From: Bolinopsis microptera
Taxonomy: Eukaryota > Ctenophora > Tentaculata > Lobata > Bolinopsidae
Length of the DNA stretch: 64,000 bases
Direction of reading: 5' to 3'
Assembly (NCBI RefSeq): GCF_026151205.1
Contig: NC_087082.1
Span: 17,701,401-17,765,400, forward strand
Shown here: piece after piece, positions 27,501 through 39,500 of the stretch
Layout: each line of letters begins with the position of its first letter
Position numbering within the stretch: position 1 is the stretch's first letter
Notes under the pieces: model-generated
The model's input: only the letters and a program-made list of their open reading frames with translations
The model's database searches: none
Told to the model about the DNA's origin: nothing
Translations under genes and position numbers: made by a program

Positions 27501-30500
27501 GCCTAACTAAAGTTTTACTGCCCGGAGAGACCTACTTTTGGTGTAGAGCCTAACTAAAGTTTTACTGCCCGGAGAGACCTACTATAGTGTATAATAATAC
27601 ACTAATAGTAACAAATTAGGTCATGTTATCCAGATCCGAGGCATCTGTTGACAGATGGGTTTGTTGATAGTTCTATATGTTTTTATCCTGTATTGAGTCT
27701 GCTTGTTAGGTATTAGTAAGGTATAATTAGGTATTAGTAAGGTATAATTATATCACGCACCGGTGGACCTTTGGTTATCGGAGGTCGTGTTTTAGTGTCA
27801 TGAAGCTGCTTATTATGTCCTGCATTGGTATGCATAGTACATTTTTTCTTTCCTATTTTTCTAGAGAGAAAAGTTCTGACTTACCTTAGGACTTCGGCGG
27901 TCGTGATTTTTGTCATGCTGTTTATTATGTTTATGTTCATCAAAGATTAACCATGATAAGACGGTATGCCGTGGCAGCCTTTTCTCTCTTAAGTTCTCTT
28001 GAAGTATGGGTTGAGAACTCCATCTTGCCTTGTTTACTATCTATAGACACTATGGCTGTCTTCACGAGACATACCTCAGTCCTGATCCAGTAAGGAGGAC
28101 GTAATAGGAAATCTCACCTTTCATTGGGTTCCACGCCCATGAAACCCCCAGGTTAACATAACTGAGCTTGTCAATCTAGAAGGCTACAAATCGAGCCTTA
28201 GAAAACATACGGTCTATCATCACTTTATTAAAAAAGATATTGTGTCTTGGTGTGATAATATTTTGGTATTTTGTTCCTGACGTACTGCTTTTTACGAGCT
28301 TTATGGGGTATCTTATTATCTTATAACCTGTACAAATACCCAATTACTTTTACAATATATACCATTATTTTGATTTCTGCTTGTTTATGAATTACTTTAC
28401 CGGTAGTTGAGAGCAGGCTCGCAACAGTTAAGTTTCCGACAGATACAGCCATATAAATATTTAAACGAAGTCTTACTTCAGCTCGTACCGGGAAATACCG
28501 AAATATAACATTTTAAAAACTGTCAAAACAATCGACTTCATGAAACTTGAGCTTAACGGTGATAAAAAGCATGTGAAATGTGAAATTACCGGTATGGGTG
28601 GCAGTATAGGTTTGTTCAATGCTTCGTACAGAGTGTCGTACTCTTCGTCACTGTCACCATCTGCATCTGAGGGGGTACTTGTCAGTTTCCACGAGAAAAC
28701 AATCAACACAATGGTATTGTAACAATATGTACTACTAAAAGGTAACAAGAGAAACGTGTCAGCTGGATACGGTAAAAATAAGGCTGTTCACACAAAGTTT
28801 CTAAAGTGTGTAGGGAATCAGTAAGGATTCTTGAAGGGTTCAATATTGACTAGGTCTTCACTCTTCAGGCTGCGCTACACTTTTTAACTCGCCGAGGCAT
28901 GAAATGTGTTGCATTGCTGATTGCATCTACATTGCATCTACATTGCATCTACATTGCATCTACATTGCATCTACATTGGATTGCATCTACATTGCATCTA
29001 CATTGGATTGCATCTACATTGCATCTACATTGGATTGCATCTACATTGCATCTACATTGGATTGCATCTACATTGCATCTACATTGGATTGCATCTACAT
29101 TGCATCTACATTGCATCTACATTGCATCTACATTGCATCTACATTGCATCTACATTGCATCTACATTTCATCTACATTGGTTCAATAATTTGTTTCCTTG
29201 ACGCGTATAAATAATATTTTGTTGCGAATCTGAACTGTAAAACACTGAAGATTGTCGATTAAAAAAGCAAAATTTTCTTGGTTTCTATTTTTAGTTTGTA
29301 TGAACTATTGTCTTGAACTTAGATACTAAAGTGTTTGTTTTTTTTTTCATATCATTGTTTTATCGCATGAACAACTACAAGGATATAAACATTTAGCTTG
29401 TTATTTATCAAGTTTAGATATTTCACAGTCGTGAAACTGCACTGATCAGCTCAGCTTGATCAATTGTCTATTGTTAATTGAGCCTTTGATATAATTGGGC
29501 ATATTATGGTAACAAGCTCTCGCAGCCCTTTGACCTCGATATATATATAATAACACAAGCGACTATTGACTAATTTTTAACGAATAGTTGAACACATTTT
29601 TCAGACTTAATCCTGTTTGATGATACTGTTGCGTATTTATATAGGAGCATATACAGACATTATCAATTATCATGAATATGGTACATCACCCAATAATGAA
29701 AATATGCTTCAGTCGGTGCAATGTGAATACTTCGGGTCAAATTATTTGTAATGGAGCTATTTCGAGAGCTAAGGTAATGTTATTCCGATATATAAGTTGT
29801 TTAAACCACCAGTCTACGGTTTTTAAATCCGAGTTGTTAGGTGGGAGTTATATAGCATGATTATAAAGCAGGCCCATACATACATATTATACACAGTTCA
29901 TACATACGCAGTTTATTTGTCCGCCTTTATTTGTCCGCCTTTATTTGTCCGCCTTTATTTGTCCGCCTTTATTTGTCCACCTATATTTGTCCGCCTTTAT
30001 TTGTCCGCATTTATTTGTCCGCCTTTATTTGTCCACCTATATTTGTCCGCATTTATTTGTCCGCCTTTATTTGTCCGCATTTATTTGTCCGCCCTTTATT
30101 TGTCAGCCTATATTTGTCCGCCTTTATTTGTCCGCATTTATTTGTCCGCCTTTATTTTTCCGCCTTTATTTGTCCGCCTATATTTGTCCGCCTTTATTTG
30201 TCCGCCTTTATTTGTCCGCCTTTATTTGTCCACCTTTATTTGTCCGCCTATATTTAGCCACCTATATTTGTCCGCCTATATTTAGCCGCCTATATTTGTC
30301 CGCCTAAATTTAGCCGTCTTTATTTAACCGCCTTTATTTGTTCGCCTTTATTTGTCCGCCTATATTTGTCCGCCTTTATTTGTCCGCCTTTATTTGTCCA
30401 CCTTTATTTGTCCACCTTTATTTGTCCGCCTATATTTAGCCACCTATATTTGTCCGCCTATATTTAGCCGCCTATATTTGTCCGCCTAAATTTAGCCGTC

Positions 30501-33500
30501 TTTATTTAACCGCCTTTATTTGTTCGCCTATATTTGTCCGCATATATTTGTCCACCTTTATTTGTCCGCCTCTATTTGTCCTCCTTCAGCTATCTAATTG
30601 CCATCAGTTATCAAGCTGGTTTATCTCACGCTTGACCTTTCACCACTATAGCGAATATCTCCCACGAGAACAAACAGTTTCCCAATCCGAGGGGTTGGGC
30701 AACTTCGTCGATGCCCATGTCCATTCGACCAAATGGCCATAATAAAGCATTCGACACAGCCAAAAAAGTTTCAAAAGTATATTCGCTTTTGTTGGCTGGT
30801 AACTGTTGACCGTAAGTCTTGTATTTAGATATGGGTACACGTATAAATCTACATCTGTACTAGTACCTTGGTCGAACTATGATTGGAAAAGTTTGCTTAA
30901 AATGAGTTTAAAGTAAAGCTAAACACTAAACAGTGCTATTTTTACTCACAAAGATTTAACTAATAGACCATTAGACAATATTAGTCACGATTATCATGAT
31001 CATTTGATTCATATCATTACATAACCTACGATAACATGTAACCATACAATTACACGATTACAAATGTAGATGCAGAGGACCGTTAATTAAAACTGTCAAC
31101 TAACCGTTAACTGTGCCTGAAACTGTCCGATTCCGGCCGGTTTAATCAGTAGAAAAGATAAGGTAATGAGTCATTACTACTTACTAGTGGCTTGTTCATT
31201 TGTTATCGACAGTAAACAGCAGCGGCTCAGGGTCCGTCATTCGCCAGTACTTAATAATAACCAGAGAAGTACCGGTGTGAACTTGTCTACGTAGTATCTT
31301 AGGAGCCATCGAAACTAAAGTCATGACTATTTATTATGTGAGTAATGAGTATATGCAAAGAACAGTGTTGAAGGTTGATGCAGTTCACTAGTTTGTAAGT
31401 TTTTATAAGTACTATAATTATTTCTGTTGTTACTAAATATTTACCTGCGTAATTATGCATGCTATGTTTAATATATCCTTTCTTGTAAACTGCATACTAC
31501 GTACTTAATGAACGCATGAATATTGTTTATATGATACTTATCAAGGCTCGGCAAGTTCACACTTATTTAAGAAACTTAGTGGTATCGTTTACAGTAAAAC
31601 ATGTTTGACGACGTCGGGAAATGCTATGTTGTACAAAATCATATCGCCGTTCACAATTCAACAGGTCGGGTACTAATAAACTTATCATAATGAAGTTAAG
31701 GAATAAGGTAAGGCTGGCGCAGAGCTTGGCACACGGTGCAGCTATAATAATTTACACATATAGCAGTTAAAACAAGTAGAAAAACAATTAAAAAGGACTA
31801 ACCAAAGCTAGTAGTTCTGAGTAGATGTCGTGTGACAGTAGGGGTGGTAGGTTGAGGAGTTGGAGTATCTCTGAAGGGATAGGGAGGTTCAGGAGTCTCG
31901 TATCCCGGGACATCAGGGTCATCATCAACATCCAGTAGTTCATCAATACCCGCTAACACTTCATCAATCTCAGAGATTTCATCATCAGCAGCTTCAGAAG
32001 CAGCTGTTGTGTCGTACGGTGGAGGTGCTATGAAGGAGAAGTCAGGCGTATTTTCCATGTACTTCTCCATGTTGTCGGTGATAAAGTTGATTATTGCCGA
32101 TTCAGAGCTTGAATCTCGTGGAGACACCTCCTGATCACCATTTTGGGACACGTTTCTCATCTGAAGTTGGGGCACTTCGTCTGGCTCTGCTCTAAGGAGA
32201 AGCTCTTCTGGGGCATCAACCTCATCGAAGAAGTTATCCAAATCATCCAACAAATTGTCGTCACCAGGTTCATTTGCAGCCATCAGCAGCTCAGCTTCGG
32301 AGATCAAAGAATCTATCTCCTCAGTGATGTCTCTTTCAAACTCATCGTCATCGTATAAGAAATCTTCGTCTAGAGGTTCAGGAAGATCGATACCAAGATC
32401 TTCAATAACTTCTATATCTCCTCCAATCGCATCTATCATATCGATTGCTCTTTCAATGCTGGGTAGATTCTCAATATCTTGCACCTTTCTGATAGATCTG
32501 CCATCTTCGCTAAAAGAGTCTTCAACGACAACCAAAGAATCCTGTCTTTCGGATTCATCAGACTCATGGATGCTATCGGGGATAGACTCAAGGCCCGGCA
32601 TGTCGTCCTCAGAGTCACGGAAATTCATGTCTACGATATGGACAAACTGGTCTTCATCTTCTTTTTTACTTTTCTCAAGGACTTCAGGTTCTTCAAGAAT
32701 ATCTTCAAGAATCTCCTCTGCTTTTGGTTTTACTATGGCTTCCTCAATTTGAGCTTCTACAATTTGAACTACTTCAATTTGAACTTCTTCAATTTGAACT
32801 TCTTCAATTTGAGCTTCTATAATTTGAGCTTCTTCAGTTTGAGCTTCTTCAATTTGAGGTTCCTGGATTTGAGTTTCTTCAATCTGAGCTTCTTCAGTTT
32901 GAACTTCTTCAATTTGAGCTTCCTCGATTTTAGTTTCTTCGATTTGAGCATCTTCAATTTGGTTCTCTACGACTTGAGCTTCTTCGACTTGAGGTTCTTC
33001 AATTTGAGGTTTCTGGATTTGAGCTTCATCGATTTGAGATTCCATAACTTTAGCTCCTAAAATGTTAGCTTCCAGTTGCACAATTCTAGTTTTCACAATT
33101 CGAGTTTTCTCAATTTGGCTTATTTCCCTTTGAGCTGCGTAAAATTGAGCGTCCACTATTTCAGCTCTTTCGCTTTGACTCTCTTCACTTTGGCCTTCTT
33201 CACTTTGAGTTTCTTCGATTTTATCTTCTTCAATTCGAGCTTCGTCTATTTGACCTTCGTCTATTTGAGCCTCCTCCAGAATAGGTATCTCTGAAATGGC
33301 TGGTCGAATTTCTTCAGTAGTGCCCTTGTAACTATTTACAATCTCATCAGAATCTAGAACAGTGTTGCTATAAACTTTGATGTCAAAGTTGTCGGCGTTT
33401 TCAGAGCTATCATTCCCTTCAATATCATCTTCAGTCACGTCAAAAATCATGCCGTTTATATCTCCTTCAGCAGCTTCGGAAGAAGACTCTTGTTGAGGTG

Positions 33501-36500
33501 AATCTTTGGCAGCCAAGAAACTGGATTCATTACAGTAGAAAGTTATGACAGATCCTTGATGGACCATCATTGGAGTGTGTCTCTCCTCAATCTGACCTTT
33601 CAGTTTCGAAGTTGCAGAGATATGTTTTTCTGATGTTTTCGACCGATCGTTATGGAAAACAAATTTGTCGGGGTTTGTCTCGCTTTCGCTATCTTCTTCA
33701 ATGGAGTCATCAACGACAACAAACGGTTCCTGGTCTGGCGCAGTAGCAACTTCTTTATCAAGTCCACTCATTCCGTCATTCGACTTCGGCAATTCTATCG
33801 TTCCAAACTCAGCAGTGTCGACCGATGCTGAATCCTCTCTTCTTCTTATAGAGTCTTCAATCTCTTGCTTCGTTACAGCAGAAACATCAACCCCAGGGTT
33901 GTAAAACGAAATTATATCTGGAAACTCTTCAGTGACGACCAGTACCGAGTTGCTCTTCCTTAGCTCGGGTTGTGATTGGGAATGGGATGGCGCTGTAGCT
34001 ATAATATTGTGGGTAGGTAATCTAGGTATATCGGGTAGATCACTTCGATTACTAAATACTTTGATATCACTGTTGGTAGTGTCTTGGGTATCGATTGCGT
34101 CATCTTCACAATGAATGTCTGGCAAATCTATGTGTATTACATCGTCTGTTCTGGGCATTTCGTGGGGATCTTCGGTATCTGATGCTTCCACATTCGAAAC
34201 TTCTAAAGCTTCCAAAAAGCTTTCTTCAGAACTGTAAAATGAGATGACAGATCCCTGATGAATCATCAACGGTGTTTTCCTCTTTCCAGAAGAATGTTTT
34301 GGTGTCGAAGTCGCAATAGTACTAACGGGTACTGTACTAGCGGATACTGAACGATCATTCTCGAATACGAATTGATCGGGATTGTTTACGGACGTATCCT
34401 CATCTTTGGGGGATTTGAGCTCCTCTTCATCAGCTTCAGCTTCATCTGAACATTGCTCGTCTTGAGCTATTACCGGTTCAGTATCGTATGCCTGAAGGAG
34501 ACTTTCTTCGCTATTGTAAAAGGAGATGATGTCCGAAAAGTTGAGGGAAATATACGGTTTTCGAAAATCGGATTGCGATCTCGGGGGTGGGACTGACAAA
34601 GAATATCTCAGCTTCCGGGGAGTCTCGGTCTTTGTTTCAGTCTGAAGGAAACTGATGATATCTTTGTTGTTCGACTCATTCTCTTTGTTACTTCCATCAG
34701 AAGTATTACAGTCAGGGGTCGTCTCTCCTACTGTCTCTGTAGGCACATATCCATCAGACCCAGCCTCATTCTCCTCTTCCAATGTCTTCTGTCGGCCTAT
34801 CTCAGTTAGGAAGAATGTGATGACATCTTTCTTGTTAGGGGAAACATAAGGGCTAGTCAAGTCTGCTGTCTCAATCTCAAGAGGTTTCTCAGCCGATTCC
34901 ATATCTACAGACGATTCAATACAAGAGGGAGCGGCAGCAAAAGAAATGATGTCCTGGTTCGCACCTACATCCTCAGTCAGCGAATCCTCATCATAACAAT
35001 CCTCGTTATTTGGCAGGTTCTCTTTGTCAAGGCTTCGATCGTTTACTAACGACTCGTACTTTTCAATTAAAGTAGGTGAGATGTAGCCGTCGCATGAGTT
35101 GCTAAAAAGGAAGCTGCCCCCTAGAACAACAGGCCGGCCCGGCGTGGATGCGTCCTGAAAAGAGCGGCTCATTTACAAGTTGTTGGCAATGTGTCGGATA
35201 CATGGTGGGGCAGATGGGGTACCCGGTTAGTATTGGTGGGGCTAACGACTGTCATGTGTAATCGATCTAACACGAAGTTGGACACCAAGCTAAACGAAAA
35301 GTACACTAAAACCTAAACGCCCTTATGCAAGACCCCCTGGCAGGGTCACTCTGCAGGTTGCCATGGCAACCAGGATAGCGAATGATTTTACTACGCTCAT
35401 TAACAGATTTGGTGGCGGTTAGGCAAGTAATTTGATACATGATAGTGGGGAGAAGAATAGCTCGAAACATGAGGTATTGAAGTGCTAACTGGATAAAAGA
35501 GGGGCGTGCGGTGGCATTTAGAAATTGCTCTGTATCATATTCCAAGTGGCAGTTAGAAAACTGCTCTGTATTTTGACTTAGTCCGAGTCGACAGAGCAAT
35601 ACTTCGATAGTTATGATATACCGTTGGTGATGGGAGTTAAGGGAAAATTAATTCTTACATGCATCCCAGTAGATAATCATACGTAAAAACAAGTCTAACT
35701 TTGCAATTAGTTGATTTTCCAGACATAAACTTGAAGTAAAATTACTGAACATTAATGAGCTGCGCCGGTTGCGCAATTTTGCAAAACTTAACGTAAATAT
35801 TAATAAACAACAACTACATGAAACTACATGCCAATAAAATACAGTTGGACACTGTCAATAACCATTACGGGAAGAAACAACAGAAACACATACAATATCA
35901 CCTCTCTGGCAGTGAATGGTTCCCTCATAAAGATATTGAACAGAATCACAGTACTACATTCATAACGTCCTGTTCTTATCAAACAACCCTTATTACTCCA
36001 TTATATATATACGGGTGCACTGTGCATCTTTACTCTTTACAATTACATGTAGGTTTACATACACCTCGTTACTTATGTAAGACGGTTTGAGCAAGGTAGA
36101 TAAACACAGCGTACAGCTGTGCTTCCCCACACTTGTAATCAAAACAAATAACAAACCTCTGCCGATTTGTGTCTCTTGTCGTCAGCAGTTGGGTCTTTTG
36201 ACTCGTCCGGAGAAATGGTGTTGAAAATGCAGATCAAATCCGGGTGGATCATGTAAATTCTCTTCGAGTAATCTAAAGCTGGGAGATAAGTGAGAAGTAA
36301 TCTAAAGCTGGAGAGAAGTGCTAATGTTGTAGAACTATAGATCTACTAGACTAGTGTTGTAATATCAATTATTATGCAACAGGAGGATCAAAAGGGTATT
36401 CGTTAGGGGCAACTGGAGTACAATCTCATACATGCACAGTAAAGTCACAACATGCAAAAACATGATTCGTTAGATTAGCGATGGACAGAAAAACAAACAA

Positions 36501-39500
36501 ACATAAGATAGATCTGCCTTACATAACTTTAAAAAATGTTCCACCAACATGGTACTCACGAATAAAGGTTTCTACTTCACTCTCGTTTAGATCTTGGTTT
36601 TCATCATTAAAAGCTTCCTGTCTTAATAGAGGATATCGTTTTATATCCTGCATTCTGCACCCCTAGGAAGGTACGACAAAATATCGAACAAAGCTCGCGT
36701 ACAGACAAAACGACAGTAATTAATAAGGCACCGGCCAGGCGAGAGTTAGGAATAAATGGGAATTAGCACGATGGAAGATATTTAACTGCTTCAGAGGTTA
36801 AATATCGGAAGGGGAGTGGAGTAAGTTTTGGTAAGGATGTTTGGCCGACAGAAGAAATTTTCATATGTTATTCTAGGGGAATGTCACATAAAACGTGCAA
36901 CAATCTCTTGCAAGGTTGATCGAACAACAGCACCAGGATATGATTCAACGACAAATATATTCCAGATATGTCAATATTACAGATATTTCAACATTGAAAT
37001 CCCAAAGCGTCCCGGCCAACCGCAACAAGGCCACAATTTAGCAACCTGACATATACTCATACACCAGTAAGTAAAATAATGGCTGCTATTAACTGTGGTG
37101 GAGGTAAACATTTGAGTTTAGCTGAGAGCCAAGCTCCTCCAGCCTGTACACAGTCTATTAACCACTGGAGAGATAGAAAAGAGAACGCTAATTCGCTAAA
37201 GACTTCCGTTCATCTCCAATGACAAAACGCTATGCGTCTCAGCAGAAGTCCAGGATCGTCTAATCAGAGCACAGAGGAATGACACGTGATTTAGCAAGAA
37301 CCAACCAGGAAGAAGGGTACAGGTCACGTGGTTATGAAATCCAATGACCGCAGGGTAGGTAAGCTACGTGGATCTATCTGAGAGGAATCCAGTGAGTCAG
37401 TCGGCCAGTTAAGTTGCAGTTGGAGAAATTACCTAATTATAAGGGTTTAAAGGCACGGTTCTAAGTTAAAAGTCAGGTGGTAATGTGGGAATTACAGACG
37501 AATCGTCTACCAAAAGTACATGTATGTTGTAGACGAAAGCGATGAATAGGTAGCGTTAACAAGTATCACAACCCAGTAAATGAGTAAAGTGAATGTATTG
37601 CCTTCTGTTTGCAGGAAAGCAAATACAAAGTTGCACGGCGTAAAGGTCGCGTGATGACGTACAAGTCGTTTATCTACTCAATTACAGTTACTCGCTGAAA
37701 TTATATTTATATATAAATATAATTTAACAGAGTAACTTTAATTAATTGTGTCCATGAATGGAAACACTGCATTCTGCAAGTGCAACCAGCAGATCTATGC
37801 ACGACGGGGTAAAACCTAAAAGACACAATTTTATGAAATTAATAGACCATACATATCATAAAGTGGACCATTCTACTTTCATCAGTATTGCTACTATTTG
37901 CGAGGAACACCACGTTTTAGTTATGTTAAGCAGCATTATAAGGACCGTTAACAGAAGAAGTTTTCTTGGTTGTTGGAGAAATACTACCCTCCTACTCCTC
38001 CTCCTCCTCCACCTACTACTCAACCTGCTGACGACAGAGTCACTACTCTCAACACCGACAGTGTCTCCGAGCAGCAGAAGTCAGTTTTAGCTCTCGGACC
38101 TAACTTCGCCGTGTCTCCGCGAATTGACCAGTCATTAAGGATAAAGTTGCCGTTGATATCGCTCAGTGTGTGTTAGATCAGACACAAACACGCTATCACT
38201 CAGCGTGCCAACTCAGACACTAGTGCGAAGTTAGTGCCCCGATTGAGCCCACCGAGGAGTCGAGTTCCAGCAAAGTGAGGAGATTGTGTCCCTTTCCCTC
38301 ACCATTCACCGGTACACCTGACCCCACCCACCCGGTTTTAGAGGACAAGCTAGCACAGTTTAACCGCTTTGTACTGACGTGACTAACACCAACCCACCGG
38401 ATCGAGCCAAACGGTAAATTAACCAGCAGATTGTACCGCAAGCAGAAACAAAAGGATATTACCCAGGATTTACCCTGCACAACGACTCTTGCCATCCTTA
38501 GTCTGTTAAGATTAATACAGTGAAGAACCTATATAGCGAGGCTTGCCGCATCTCGTCTGGCCCAGCGGAAAAGGAGCACTCTCTCAGACTCCTTGATGAT
38601 CTATTACAGAAAAACGGTTACCAGAACCCAAGACGTTATTGTAGCAGTAGTAATTCTAACAGGCGTCAGAGTGTTGAGGATGATTCCAGGACAGTTCTTA
38701 ATTTATATTTTATTTCGGACAGTGCTAGCAATAAGATTAGAAATTATGTAAAGCAGAATAATTTACCTATCAAAGTAAACTTTCAACCTACTTCGAAGTT
38801 GAGAAATATTTTATGTAGTAACAGACCGTACGATAAACGTGTGTGCAGTATTAATTCATGTAAAATTTGTCCTTTGATAGTTTGTAATAAAGATTGTGAA
38901 GTGAAGAATGTTGTATATAAGATTAAGTGTAAATTATGTGACCAGCTGTACGTTGGAGAAACCAGTAGGAAAGTACATGCTTGTGTAGGTAAGCACTTAC
39001 GCTACGCTACCTACCCTGCTACCCCTTCTAATGTTAGTCAAGCTTTTGCCATACATTATTCGAGCTGTCATGAGGGGTTAAATCCCAGTTTAGAAGTAGA
39101 TGTTTTATGAATTGAGCCCAATACTGTCAGAAGAAAGATTTTCGAAGCGATGTTCATAATTAATCCGAACCCTACAATTAACAAGAGAGAAGAACTGGAT
39201 ACTATTAAGCGTTTTATCATAGCTAGTACTGAATAATTTTAGATATTATAGTTTCATTCCCCCTTTTTATTGCATACAGTTTCAGTTTTCTAGTAGTAGT
39301 AAGTTTTAGTGTTTTTTCACATCGCGCTCATTATCAGTAACCACTCACTATAATTTCACTCCCATTGTGTATACACCATCTCGCATGTATTGTATCTTTT
39401 ACCTTATCATCTGTTAATATAATTCTATTCTAATTTTAGTCTAGTATTTGAACAATTTGTTGTCGTTTAGCCATTTTTGATTAATAAATTTTATGAGACA

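Larger units (their letters stand above)
28667..31802. other. 3.1 kb intron with two coding-like minisatellites
   Basis: Contains the 11 bp (28921-29180) and 14 bp (29911-30590) arrays. Their frames stay open and appear as spurious ORFs. The remainder (29200-29900, 30600-31800) is unique AT-rich sequence with no supported exon. Confidence 0.55.

Noticed and set aside
28899-29214. Three ORFs of 94-100 codons (ASTLHLHCIYI repeats)
   Set aside because: 11 bp repeat without stops in any plus frame.
29857-30307. Three overlapping ORFs of 108-142 codons (ICPPLFVRLYLSAF repeats)
   Set aside because: 14 bp repeat read in three frames; no splice sites or start context.
32143-34849. Several plus-strand ORFs of 60-193 codons
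   Set aside because: Antisense shadows of the giant minus-strand exon.
35306-35599. 97-codon minus ORF upstream of the giant exon
   Set aside because: Lies in the intron between exon c and the giant exon; no splice sites and no recognisable sequence.
38220-38495. 91-codon minus ORF
   Set aside because: Antisense to the degenerate middle part of the Penelope-like element, with no homology of its own.
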